64,000 nucleotides of DNA from Jannaschia sp. Os4 (GTDB taxonomy: Bacteria > Pseudomonadota > Alphaproteobacteria > Rhodobacterales > Rhodobacteraceae), in NCBI RefSeq assembly GCF_016820245.1, contig NZ_JAFCAR010000006.1:53847-117846 (forward strand). The letters are read 5' to 3'. Both the position numbers and the translations under genes were made by a program. The notes below the pieces were generated by a model. The model did not search any database, was not told where the DNA came from, and saw only the letters and a program-made list of their open reading frames with translations. This document shows positions 36,100-44,901 of this stretch, one piece after another; position 1 is the first letter of the stretch, and the number at the start of each line of letters is the position of its first letter.

Positions 36100-38733
36100 A
36101 TGGCCGAGATCACGATCGAGAAGTTTCTGGGGAAGGCCAACCGGACCGGCTACGACGCCTTCCTCGGCGCGATGCGGCAGGCCCGCTCGGAGGAGAACGC
36201 GCGCGTCGAGGCGGTGCACTGGCTGTTCCATGCGCTGTCGGACAAGGACAGCGACTTCGCCCTCACGCTGGGCGCGATGGACGTGGACCGGGGCGAGGTG
36301 CTGCGCCAGCTGGACGCCGCGCAGTCCGCGCTCCGCAAGGGCGTCACCGAGGCCCCGCAGGTCTCCGACAACCTCAAGAAGCTGCTGGAGCTGGCGTGGA
36401 CCTACGCCACCCTCTTCTTCGGCGAGGCGCAGATCCGCACCGGCCACGTGCTCTTCGCCGCGCTCTCCGACGAGCGCCTGCGCCGCGAGGTGACGGCGGC
36501 GGCACCCGCGCTCGACGCGCTGTCGGCGGACCGCATCGCGCGCGAGCACCAGGCGATCTGGGCGCAGTCCAACGAGGAGAGCCTGCGCCCGATGGACGGC
36601 TCCGGCCTGACCGCCGGGGGCGCGCGGGACGCCGCCGAGGGCCGGGGCGGCGACACGCCGCTGGGGCGCTACTCCGTCGACATGACCGCGCAGGCCGAGG
36701 CGGGCGGCATGGACCCCATCGTCGGCCGCGACCCGGAGATCCGGCAGATCGTCGACGTGCTGCTGCGGCGGCGGCAGAACAACCCGATCCTCACCGGCGA
36801 GGCGGGGGTCGGCAAGACCGCCGTGGTCGAGGGCTTCGCGCAGCGCCTCGCGGCGGGCGACGTCCCCCCTGCCCTGCAGGGCACCCGCCTCCACGCGCTC
36901 GACATCCAAGCGATGCAGGCGGGCGCGTCCATGAAGGGCGAGTTCGAGCAGCGGCTGAAGTCCGTGATCGACGAGGTGCAGGCCTCGCCCGTCCCGCTGA
37001 TCCTGTTCATCGACGAGGCGCACACGCTGATCGGCGCGGGGGGTGCCGCGGGCACGGGCGACGCGGCCAACCTGCTTAAGCCCGCGCTCGCCCGCGGCAC
37101 GCTGCGGACGATCGCGGCGACCACGTGGTCGGAGTACCGCAACCACATCGAGAAGGATCCGGCGCTGACCCGCCGCTTCCAGCCCGTCGACGTGCCCGAG
37201 CCGGACGTGGCCCGCTGCTGCACGATGCTGCGCGGCATCCTCGAGCCGATGGAGGCGCATCACGGCGTCCGCATCGCCGACGAGGCGCTGGTCGCCGCCG
37301 TGTCGCTGTCGGACCGCTACATCCCCGCGCGCCAGCTGCCGGACAAGGCGGTCTCGCTGCTCGACACGGCCTGCGCCCGCGTCGCCGTCTCCCAAGCCGC
37401 CACGCCCGCGCGGATCGCGGACCTGCGCGCCCGCATCGCCGCCCTGTCGTCCGAGATCGCCGCGAAGGAGGCCGAGCGCGACCTCGGGGCGACGGACGAG
37501 GACCGGCTGGCCGAGGCGATGGAGGAGCGCGCGACCGCCGAGGCCTCCCTCGCCGAGGAGGAGGCGCGCTACGCCGACGAGAAGGCCGTCGTCGACCGGA
37601 TCGTGGAGCTGCGCCGCAGCCTGTCCGAGCCGGGGGAGGACTTCGACGAGGCCGCCGCCCGCGCAGAGATCGCCGCCAAGATGGACGACCTCTCGGCGCG
37701 CGACGCGGACGACCGCATGGTCTACCCCCACGTGGACGCGCAGGCGGTGGCGAGCGTCATCTCCGACTGGACCGGCATCCCGGCGGGCCGGATGGTCGCG
37801 GACGAGTTGCAGCAGGTGCTGACCCTCGCCGACACCCTGCAGGAGCGGGTGATCGGGCAGGACCACGGGCTCCGGATGATTGCCAAGCGGATCGAGACGA
37901 GCCGCGCGGGGCTGGGCAACCCGGACAAGCCCATCGGGGTGTTCATGCTGGCCGGCCCCTCGGGCGTCGGGAAGACGGAGACGGCGCTTGCACTGGCCGA
38001 GCAGCTGTATGGCGGCGAGCAGAACGTCATCACGATCAACATGTCCGAGTTCCAGGAAGCGCACTCGGTCTCGCTGCTCAAGGGCGCGCCGCCGGGCTAC
38101 GTGGGCTACGGCGAGGGCGGGCGCCTGACCGAGGCGGTGCGGCGCAAGCCCTACTCGGTCGTGCTGCTCGACGAGGTGGAGAAGGCCCACCCGGACGTGC
38201 ACGAGCTGTTCTTCCAAGTGTTCGACAAGGGCATCATGGAGGACGGCAACGGGCGCCCGATCAACTTCCGCAACACGCTGATCCTGCTGACGTCGAACGT
38301 CGGCACGGACGTCATCATGGAGATGGCCGCCGATGGCACGGTGGACGACATGGAGGAGCTGGACGCCGCGCTGAAGCCGTTCCTGCTCGACGTGTTCCCG
38401 CCCGCCCTGCTGGGCCGGATCGTGACGATCCCCTACGTGCCGCTCTCGCCGTCGGTCCTGCGCGGCATCGCGGAGCTGAAGCTCCGCTCGGTCGCGCGGC
38501 GCATGAAGGGCGCGCACGGGGCGCGGCTCACGTGGACCGACGCGGTGCTGGACCACATCGTCGACCGCTGCCGCGACCCCGACTCGGGCGGGCGGATGAT
38601 CGACAACATCATCACCAACTCCATCCTCCCGGACCTGAGCCGGGACGTGCTGGGCCGCATGGTCTCGGGCGCGGAGATCGGGGACGTGACCATCGAGATG
38701 GGCGAGGACGGATTCGCCTACGGGTTCGGGTAG
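36100..38733 (+). CDS. clpV: Type VI sheath-disassembling ATPase TssH/ClpV
   Basis: AAA+ unfoldase of 877 residues that recycles contracted TssB/TssC sheath. The N-domain (1-160) is followed by NBD1 (Walker A GEAGVGKTAVVEG, Walker B LILFIDEAHTLIGAGG), a coiled middle domain rich in Glu/Ala (about 440-530), and NBD2 (GPSGVGKTETALALAEQLYGG begins near residue 623; sensor region VVLLDEVEKAHPDV). The IGAGGAAGTGDAANLLKPALARG pattern after Walker B (near residue 311) separates ClpV from ClpB. It precedes the lipase gene by 12 bases. Confidence 0.96.
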   Translation: MAEITIEKFLGKANRTGYDAFLGAMRQARSEENARVEAVHWLFHALSDKDSDFALTLGAMDVDRGEVLRQLDAAQSALRKGVTEAPQVSDNLKKLLELAWTYATLFFGEAQIRTGHVLFAALSDERLRREVTAAAPALDALSADRIAREHQAIWAQSNEESLRPMDGSGLTAGGARDAAEGRGGDTPLGRYSVDMTAQAEAGGMDPIVGRDPEIRQIVDVLLRRRQNNPILTGEAGVGKTAVVEGFAQRLAAGDVPPALQGTRLHALDIQAMQAGASMKGEFEQRLKSVIDEVQASPVPLILFIDEAHTLIGAGGAAGTGDAANLLKPALARGTLRTIAATTWSEYRNHIEKDPALTRRFQPVDVPEPDVARCCTMLRGILEPMEAHHGVRIADEALVAAVSLSDRYIPARQLPDKAVSLLDTACARVAVSQAATPARIADLRARIAALSSEIAAKEAERDLGATDEDRLAEAMEERATAEASLAEEEARYADEKAVVDRIVELRRSLSEPGEDFDEAAARAEIAAKMDDLSARDADDRMVYPHVDAQAVASVISDWTGIPAGRMVADELQQVLTLADTLQERVIGQDHGLRMIAKRIETSRAGLGNPDKPIGVFMLAGPSGVGKTETALALAEQLYGGEQNVITINMSEFQEAHSVSLLKGAPPGYVGYGEGGRLTEAVRRKPYSVVLLDEVEKAHPDVHELFFQVFDKGIMEDGNGRPINFRNTLILLTSNVGTDVIMEMAADGTVDDMEELDAALKPFLLDVFPPALLGRIVTIPYVPLSPSVLRGIAELKLRSVARRMKGAHGARLTWTDAVLDHIVDRCRDPDSGGRMIDNIITNSILPDLSRDVLGRMVSGAEIGDVTIEMGEDGFAYGFG

Positions 38734-38745
38734 GGGAGAGACGGC

Positions 38746-39573
38746 ATGGCCTTGGACATCTTCGTGTCGGTCGATGGGACCGGACCCTATTCCGACGGCG
38801 TCTACGCCGCGGACTTCGAGGACAGCCACGTCAGCAGGCTTCACCGCGAGTGGCATACCCACGCACGGTTCTATCGGCGCGGCCCCGGCGCGCTGGGGAC
38901 GGCGACCGGCTCGCTGGGCTACGACATGTTCATGCGGGCGCGCCATCACTGGCACCGCGCCGGGCGGGAGGGGGGAAGCCGCATCTTCCTGTGCGGCTAC
39001 AGCCGGGGCGCGGCGGCGGCGATCGTCGCGGCGCGCTACATGCAGCGCCACGGGATGCGGGTGCATCACCTGATGCTCTTCGACGCCGTCGACCGCTCGC
39101 CGTCCCCCGACACCGAGACGATCCCTGCCAACGTCCGCATCTGCTCCCACGCCCGCCGGGCGCCCGCGGCCGCGTCGCGGGAGTTCTTCGGCAATTGCGG
39201 CACCCGCGCCGAGGACGGCGCAGCGACGTCCTATCACGAGGAGACGTTCCACTGCACGCACGGCGCGGTGGGCGGGATGCCGTGGGAGGGAACGGCGCAG
39301 ACCGGACGCGTGGAGGAGATGCGCCCCGGCCTTGCGCGCGGGTTGAATCGGATCGGAGAGATCCTGTCGGACGCGTCGCGCTCGGACCACAGTTCGATGA
39401 TGCGCCGGGACCGTCCCCGGGCGAACCTGTACCGGGCCTACCGCGCGACGGGCGTGACCGCTTCGCAGGAGGCGGCGGGCGCGGCGCGCTCGTGGGACTG
39501 GATGCGCGCGGAGCTCACCATGACCAAGGCGCTCCACATGGACGACGCCGTGGTGGAGGCCGACCGCCTCTAG
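38746..39573 (+). CDS. DUF2235-like alpha/beta hydrolase, candidate type VI lipase effector
   Basis: Protein of 275 residues with a Tle1/DUF2235 pattern. N-terminal VSVDGTGPY (Asp10-Gly-Thr) matches the family start, FLCGYSRGAAAAIVAARY carries the nucleophile Ser86 in GxSxG, LFDAVDR supplies Asp113, and FHCTHGAVGG supplies the His (probably His172, equivalent to VHSDVGG). It is a likely phospholipase toxin delivered by the system because it follows clpV by 12 bases and lacks a signal peptide. No obvious immunity gene follows on the same strand. A housekeeping hydrolase is a less likely alternative. Confidence 0.78.
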   Translation: MALDIFVSVDGTGPYSDGVYAADFEDSHVSRLHREWHTHARFYRRGPGALGTATGSLGYDMFMRARHHWHRAGREGGSRIFLCGYSRGAAAAIVAARYMQRHGMRVHHLMLFDAVDRSPSPDTETIPANVRICSHARRAPAAASREFFGNCGTRAEDGAATSYHEETFHCTHGAVGGMPWEGTAQTGRVEEMRPGLARGLNRIGEILSDASRSDHSSMMRRDRPRANLYRAYRATGVTASQEAAGAARSWDWMRAELTMTKALHMDDAVVEADRL

Positions 39574-41921
39574 CCGGCCGCCGCCAGCACGTCGTCCACC
39601 AGCTCCACGTAGGCCTCCACCTTCGGGTCCGGCGGCGGCGGGGGCGCGGCCGCCACGGTGGCCGGGGCCGCCTGCCCGCGCCCGCGCATCTTGCGGTCGG
39701 CCCACGCCTTGAGGTCGGCCACGTCGTAGTTGCGCAGGAACGGGTTGGCCCGCACCACCCCCGCCCCCATCAGCGCGAGGATGGTCACGTCGTCGCGCGT
39801 CGACAGGACCTTGTCCGCGCCCCCCGGCCCGAGGAAGTGCGCGAGGTAGAGGCGCCCGGCGGTGATCGCGTGCCCGCGCGAGCGCAGGTAGCGCTCGTTC
39901 TCCTGCGCCAGCCGGGTGACCATCTCGCGGCTCAGCGTCGGGTCGAAGCGCAGGCGCAGCAGCTCGCCGCGGTTCAGCGTCGCCACGAGGTCGGGACGGT
40001 AGGTCCGCATCATCCGCAGCCACGTGGACTCGATGAACTGCCCGAGGCCCGTGGCCGTGGAGAGCGGGTTCTTGGCCCGCGCGTTGCCTGCCGACTCGAC
40101 CCTGATGATCTGGCTGACCAAGGCCTCGACGGCGCCGGACGCCTCGGCGGGGGCCGTGGCGATCACCCGCTCGCCGGTCAGGAGCGGCATCGGGTCGGTC
40201 GGCTCGCCCGCCAGCCGCGTCTCGAAGTGGAGGTGCGGCCCCGTGGACCGGCCCGTCGTACCGACCTGCCCGATCACCTCGCCCGCCGCGACCTCCGTGC
40301 CGACCTCCTGGCCCGGCGCGAAGCGGTGGAGGTGGGCGTAGCGCGTCTCCAGCCCGCCGGGATGGGCGATGGCCACGAGGTTGCCGTAGCCCCCCGCCGT
40401 GCCGCGCCGCACGATGCGCCCCGCCATCGCGGCGCGCACCGGCGTGCCGGTCGGCGCCGCCCAGTCGACCCCCGCGTGGAGGCGCACCGTCTTGAGGATC
40501 GGGTGGCGGCGCGGCCCGTAGCGCGAGGTCAGCACCCCCTCGACGGGCGCGACCAGCGTGGCCGCCCCGCGCGCGGCACGGCCCGGCACGTGGCAGCGGA
40601 ACCCGCCCTCGGACTCGTCGGGCACGACGTAGCAGCGCCACGTCTCGGATCCCCCCTCGAGGGCGGCGTACATCAGCTGCCCGTCCGCGCCGCCGCCGGG
40701 GCCGTGATCCTCGGCGAAGGCGAGGACGATGCGCTCCCCCTCGCGGGCGGGACGCTCGAGGTCGAGGTCCTGCGCGAGCACGGCCGTGAAGCTGCCCGCA
40801 AGGTCGGACGGGACGCCCGCGCGCAAGGCGGCGGAGTAGATCGCGTCCATCAGGCGGAAGGTGGCCCCGGCCTCGGGGGCGGCGCCCACGGCGAGGTCGG
40901 ACAGCCCCTCGCCCACCCACGGGTCGGCGGCGGGCAGCGCGCCCGACGGCGTCGGCGCCACCGTGCCGAGGTATCCGTCCGGCCCGATCACCGTGACGTG
41001 CGAGGCCCGCGCCCCCCCGTCCACGAGGCGCAGCGCCACCAAGCCCCCGCGCGGCAGGCGCGCCGCATCGGGCAGGACGGCGGCGACCTGGTCGGCGAGG
41101 GGACGCCCCCGGTCCTCCAGCGGGCTCTCGGCGAGCAGGTCGCCGAGGTCGCGGGGCTGCTCGGCGCGCAGCACCACGTCCTCGAAGAGCGGCACGCGCA
41201 ACGCCTCGCGCCGCAGGAAGGTGAGGCTCGTCTCCTCGACCGGCGCGGCGGCGACGGCGGGCGACGGCGCGGGGACGCCGCCGTCCTCCAGCCCGGCGAT
41301 CTCGACGCCGTAGCTGTCCTCGCCCAAGCCCTCCTCCGTCTCCAGCCCGGCGAGGTCGAGCCCCGCCAGCTCCGCCAGCGCCGCCGGATCGGCCATCGCC
41401 TCGCGCAGGTCGCGGGCCGCGCGGTCCTGCTGCTGCTGGAGGAAGGCGAACTCCTCGCGCGACGAGGGCAGCACCGTCATCAGCCGGCTCTCCGTCACCA
41501 CGAGGTCGTCGCGCAGCACGGCCACCCGCTCGGGCCGGGGCAGGCCGAAGCGCGAGATGTCCAGCATCGCGGGACCGGTCACGCGGGCGAGGCCGTCCTC
41601 GACCGCCTCCGGCGGCAGGCGCAGGATCGTGGGATCGCCGGGGATGTGGGCGAAGGCGTTGCCGGTCACGACGGGGGCGACGACGATTTCGTGCTCGATC
41701 TGGACCAGCGTCTCGTCGGCATCGCCCGCCACCTGCCACCGGTGGACGGCGTCGCGGACCCCGTCGGCCACCCGCGCGGGCACGTCGGTGAAGGCCCACA
41801 GCGCCGCCCCCGCCAGCGCGGCGGGGAGCACGCCCCACAGGAGGGCCCTGCCCCCGGCCCGCCGGGCGCGCCGGGCGCGGGCCCTTGCGCGGGCGGCGCG
41901 GAACTTGGGATCGACCTCCAT
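39570..41921 (-). CDS. M23 endopeptidase / lytic transglycosylase fusion protein
   Basis: Envelope protein of 783 residues. An Arg-rich N-terminus precedes a membrane helix (ALLWGVLPAALAGAALWAF, about 26-44). A periplasmic stretch with an M23-associated N-domain (AIYSAALRAGVPSDLAGSF) follows. The LytM peptidase (about 455-570) has SRYGPRRHP, LHAGVDWAAPTGTPV (zinc His/Asp) and HLHFETR. A lysozyme-like transglycosylase domain (about 600-720) has IIRVESAGN with the catalytic Glu and STATGLGQFIESTW. It should cut both peptide cross-links and glycan strands. It lies inside the type VI locus and may open the wall for the TssJLM-type trans-envelope complex. Its TAG overlaps the lipase TAG on the other strand. 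Confidence 0.88.
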   Translation of the reverse strand: MEVDPKFRAARARARARRARRAGGRALLWGVLPAALAGAALWAFTDVPARVADGVRDAVHRWQVAGDADETLVQIEHEIVVAPVVTGNAFAHIPGDPTILRLPPEAVEDGLARVTGPAMLDISRFGLPRPERVAVLRDDLVVTESRLMTVLPSSREEFAFLQQQQDRAARDLREAMADPAALAELAGLDLAGLETEEGLGEDSYGVEIAGLEDGGVPAPSPAVAAAPVEETSLTFLRREALRVPLFEDVVLRAEQPRDLGDLLAESPLEDRGRPLADQVAAVLPDAARLPRGGLVALRLVDGGARASHVTVIGPDGYLGTVAPTPSGALPAADPWVGEGLSDLAVGAAPEAGATFRLMDAIYSAALRAGVPSDLAGSFTAVLAQDLDLERPAREGERIVLAFAEDHGPGGGADGQLMYAALEGGSETWRCYVVPDESEGGFRCHVPGRAARGAATLVAPVEGVLTSRYGPRRHPILKTVRLHAGVDWAAPTGTPVRAAMAGRIVRRGTAGGYGNLVAIAHPGGLETRYAHLHRFAPGQEVGTEVAAGEVIGQVGTTGRSTGPHLHFETRLAGEPTDPMPLLTGERVIATAPAEASGAVEALVSQIIRVESAGNARAKNPLSTATGLGQFIESTWLRMMRTYRPDLVATLNRGELLRLRFDPTLSREMVTRLAQENERYLRSRGHAITAGRLYLAHFLGPGGADKVLSTRDDVTILALMGAGVVRANPFLRNYDVADLKAWADRKMRGRGQAAPATVAAAPPPPPDPKVEAYVELVDDVLAAAG

Positions 41922-41940
41922 GCGCGGACGCCCCCCGGCC

Positions 41941-43302
41941 CTAGCGGAAGGCGCCGCTGAAGGTCGGGTTGATGCGCCCGCCGCCGGACGGGGCCGGGGC
42001 CGGCGCGGCGCGCGCGGGCGCGGTGCGGGCGGGCGCGGCCTGCCGGGCCTGCGTCCGGGCGGGGGCCGCCCGGCGCGTGGTGGTCGCCGCCGGGGCGGCG
42101 CGGCGGGGGGCGGCGGCGACGACGGGCGCGGGGCATTCGATGTCCTCGCGCAGGATCACGTCGCGGAACAGGGCGACCTGCGCCTCGCGGGTGGGCGCCG
42201 CGCCGCCGCGCTGCGCGTAGTAGCGGTCCACCGCCCCGCGCGAGCCGTTGCCCCAGTCGCCGTCGATGGCCAGCCGGTAGCAGCCCATCCGCTGCAGCGC
42301 CGTCTGGAGCGCGGCGGGCACGGCCTCGGGCAGCGGGTCGAACACGCCCTGCGCCACGAGCCGGGCGTAGTTCTCGGGATCGGCGGCGCGCAGCCGCTCG
42401 CGCGCCGCGTAGCCGTCGACGTCCACCCCCTCGCCCGCGAGCGCCCCGCCCTCGTCCACCGGCGCGCCGTCCTCCGCGCCGGGCAGGCGTCCCACGATGA
42501 TCGACGGGCGCGGCAGGCCCGCCTCCGGCGCGCGGGCCGACAGCAGCGCGGCGGGCTGGGTGACCGTCCCGATGGAGAGCGACGCCCCGCCGGGGCGGAG
42601 CGCGACGGGCTGCACCCGCCCCGTCGCCACGCCCCCGAGGGAGGCCGACCCGATCGTCACCGCGGCCGCCGCGCGCCCGATCACGACGCCGCCGCCGCCC
42701 GCCGCGGGACGGGACGGGGCCACCGGGCCGCCGCCGATCACCACCGGCGCCGCCTCGCGCCGGGCGGGGGCCGCGCGGAGCGGGCCGAAGCCGCCTCGCA
42801 GGACGAGCGGCTCCATCGCCGCCACGCCGCCCTCGGCGAGGCCGGCCCGCACCACGGCGGGCAGGTCGACCTCCGGGCAGGCGCCGTCCGCCCCGCGCTC
42901 CGGGGCCAGCATGGCCACGGCCCCGTCCCCAGCCCAGTCTCCGGCCACTTCCCCGGCCTCGTCCGCGTCGCGGCAGGCCGCCCCGATCAGCAGCACCTCC
43001 CGCGCGCCGCGTGCGCGCAGGGCGGCGGCGGGCGCGGAGATGGCCGACGGGTCGGCGGCGACGATCACGACGCGAGCGCCGCGGGGCGCGGACAGGGCGG
43101 ACGGCGCGGCGTCCGCGGAGACCCGGCGCACGTCCCACCCGGCGGTGAGGAAGGCGCGGGAAAGGCCGACCACGGCGTCGGCGGCGCCCGCGGGCGCGCC
43201 CGCGTCGCCCACGAGCCACGCCAGCCGCGCCCCGTCGGCGGCGGCCCCGCTCCCCCCCGCGCAGGCGGCGGCGAGCGCGATGATCGCGGCAAATCCCCTC
43301 AT
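41941..43302 (-). CDS. Secreted caspase-like/peptidoglycan-binding protein
   Basis: Protein of 453 residues with a signal peptide (MRGFAAIIALAAACAGGSG). The first 130 mature residues resemble a degenerate caspase-like fold (ARLAWLVGDAG, VRRVSADAAPSA, and LLIGAACRDADEA resembling the Cys-containing DACRD motif), but the usual catalytic His is not evident. A Gly/Ala/Val-rich middle with VVIGGGP and VVIGRAAAAV repeats leads to a peptidoglycan-binding motif (LQRMGCYRLAIDGDWGNGS) and an Ala/Pro/Arg tail. It precedes the endopeptidase/transglycosylase gene by 19 bases and may target or regulate it at the cell wall. Confidence 0.72.
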   Translation of the reverse strand: MRGFAAIIALAAACAGGSGAAADGARLAWLVGDAGAPAGAADAVVGLSRAFLTAGWDVRRVSADAAPSALSAPRGARVVIVAADPSAISAPAAALRARGAREVLLIGAACRDADEAGEVAGDWAGDGAVAMLAPERGADGACPEVDLPAVVRAGLAEGGVAAMEPLVLRGGFGPLRAAPARREAAPVVIGGGPVAPSRPAAGGGGVVIGRAAAAVTIGSASLGGVATGRVQPVALRPGGASLSIGTVTQPAALLSARAPEAGLPRPSIIVGRLPGAEDGAPVDEGGALAGEGVDVDGYAARERLRAADPENYARLVAQGVFDPLPEAVPAALQTALQRMGCYRLAIDGDWGNGSRGAVDRYYAQRGGAAPTREAQVALFRDVILREDIECPAPVVAAAPRRAAPAATTTRRAAPARTQARQAAPARTAPARAAPAPAPSGGGRINPTFSGAFR

Positions 43303-43383
43303 GGGGGGCACCTTACCGGATCGCGGCGGGAGGTGAACCGGCCCCGGCCGCGTCACCCGCGCGCGGGGCGCTCCGGCCACGGG

Positions 43384-43797
43384 TCATTCGGGGATCGGCG
43401 CGAGGAACAGGCGCCACGCCTCGGCGGCCCCCGTGTCCACCAGCAGGAACCGCGCATCGAGATGGCCGCGCACCGCGCAGTCCGCCGCCGCCCCCTCGAT
43501 CACGAAGCGGCCCGGCGCCACGCAGAGCGGCACCGACCCGGACAGCAGCGTGCGCCCGAACACGTCGAGTGCGAAGACGTGGACCGGCCCGCCGCGCAGG
43601 CGATCGGGGATGACCTCGGCGCACTGGTTCGGGCCGATCTTCCACCAGCCGCGCGTCTCGACCGTGCCGCGCTCGTCCCGCCCGATGGCGACGTTGGCGA
43701 CGTCGAAGCTGCGGTTGCAGATGGTGAATGCGGCGGAGGCGGGGCCGGGGGCCGCCCAAAGCAACGCGGCTGCAACGCCGAACAGTGCATTTCGCAT
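43384..43797 (-). CDS. DUF1036 family periplasmic protein
   Basis: Small secreted protein of 137 residues. A signal peptide (MRNALFGVAAALLWAAPGPASA) is followed by the DUF1036 signature FTICNRSFDVANVAIG, RGWWKIGPNQCAEV and the C-terminal DCAVRG, with paired cysteines. The family is common in Alphaproteobacteria, and its function is unknown. GGGAGG precedes the ATG. It is the first gene of the minus-strand envelope set and is divergent from the next gene with 62 bases between. Confidence 0.87.
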   Translation of the reverse strand: MRNALFGVAAALLWAAPGPASAAFTICNRSFDVANVAIGRDERGTVETRGWWKIGPNQCAEVIPDRLRGGPVHVFALDVFGRTLLSGSVPLCVAPGRFVIEGAAADCAVRGHLDARFLLVDTGAAEAWRLFLAPIPE

Positions 43798-43859
43798 CGC
43801 CGCCTCCCGTTTCCGCGCGGGCCGTGCTAAGGCCGCTCCACACGCGGGAGATATCGCCC

Positions 43860-44318
43860 ATGCTGCGCGCCGTTGCCATCACCATCGGAACCACGGTCCT
43901 GGCCGCCGGGGCCGCCGTCGCGCTGTCCTTCGGGCACCAGGCGCGGTCCGGCTACGAGCAGCACGCGGTGTTCCGTCCGGTCGGCGCCGACCCCGGCGTG
44001 GCCCGCCGCGCCGCGGCGCCCGATCCGGTGGCCGCGCGCGCCGTCCCGCGCGCCGCGTCCCGTCCCGTCGCCGATCCGGCGGCGCACCGCTTCGTCCCGC
44101 CACCCGCGCCGACGGCGGAGGTCGGGTCGCGCGCCCTCGCCGCCTCGATGCGCCCGGTGGCGCGGACCTCCGCGCGCATGGGGGTGGTGGGGGGCGCCGA
44201 CCTTAGCCTCGGGCGCGCGCCCGCGTGGGATCCCGGCGCCGGACGGGTCGCGGCGACGCCCCGCTCCGACGGGGGCATCGCCGCGAGCGCCGTCTGGTCG
44301 ACCGGCGTCTACCGCTAG
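43860..44318 (+). CDS. Hypothetical membrane-anchored Ala/Pro-rich protein
   Basis: Protein of 152 residues. The ATG at 43860 follows a GGGAG site and starts a single N-terminal helix (AVAITIGTTVLAAGAAVALSF), then a low-complexity Ala/Pro/Arg periplasmic stretch (PVADPAAHRFVPPPAPTAE) with no known motif. I do not recognise a family. It opens the plus-strand set that leads to the ExbB/ExbD motor and might be a small envelope linker. The following 122-base spacer is GC-rich with no gene. Confidence 0.6.
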   Translation: MLRAVAITIGTTVLAAGAAVALSFGHQARSGYEQHAVFRPVGADPGVARRAAAPDPVAARAVPRAASRPVADPAAHRFVPPPAPTAEVGSRALAASMRPVARTSARMGVVGGADLSLGRAPAWDPGAGRVAATPRSDGGIAASAVWSTGVYR

Positions 44319-44440
44319 GGCGCCGCGCGGCCCCCGGAGGCCGCCCCGACCGGCCTTGACCTCCCCGGACGCTTGGGGTCCGCTGCCGCCGATCGGCGCA
44401 CCGCCGTCCCGACCGCCCCGTCCCGACCTCCGGAGCCTCC

Positions 44441-44896
44441 ATGATCCGTCCCCTGCTCGTGTCCATCGCCCTCCTCGCCTGCTCCGGCGGCACCCTCGCC
44501 GCGCAGGAGCAGCCCGAGGCCGCCGCGCCTGCGGCCCCCGCCGCGACCTTCGACCTTGAGTTGAACAACGCCGCCACGCTCGACGGCGGGACGTGCCAGC
44601 TGACCTACGTCGCGGCCAACCGTTCCGAGGTCGATCTCGCGCAGGTCTCCTACCAGGTGGGCTTCTTTGACGCCGAGGGCGTGGTGCGGCAGATCCTCGT
44701 GCTGGAGTTCGGGGCGCTGCCGCCGGGCAAGACGCGGATCGTGCCCTTCGTGCTGCCCGACCGCTCCTGCGAGGACCTGTCGCGCATCGTCGTCAACGAC
44801 GTCGCGGCCTGCCAGACGGCGGAGGGCGGCACCGCCGACCTCTGCCTCTCCGGCCTGACGACGGCGTCGCGCGCCGACATCGACTTCGGGATCTGA
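44441..44896 (+). CDS. Conserved secreted protein beside the ExbB/ExbD motor
   Basis: Protein of 151 residues with a signal peptide (MIRPLLVSIALLACSGGTLA). The mature domain is a predicted beta sandwich (CQLTYVAANRSEVDLAQVSY, FGALPPGKTRIVPFVLP) with cysteines at about 52, 109, 120 and 133 that could form two disulfides. Similar proteins, sometimes labelled Tat-pathway signal proteins, lie next to ExbB-like genes in other alphaproteobacteria as I recall. It is five bases upstream of the ExbB-like gene. Confidence 0.72.
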   Translation: MIRPLLVSIALLACSGGTLAAQEQPEAAAPAAPAATFDLELNNAATLDGGTCQLTYVAANRSEVDLAQVSYQVGFFDAEGVVRQILVLEFGALPPGKTRIVPFVLPDRSCEDLSRIVVNDVAACQTAEGGTADLCLSGLTTASRADIDFGI

Positions 44897-44901
44897 CGCG
44901 G

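Noticed and set aside
35875..41838. A nearly 2000-residue open frame on the minus strand across tssG, clpV and the lipase gene
   Set aside because: It is antisense to clearly recognised genes and has the Arg/Gly/His/Val-rich composition of GC-rich shadow frames. No domain is visible in the part opposite clpV.
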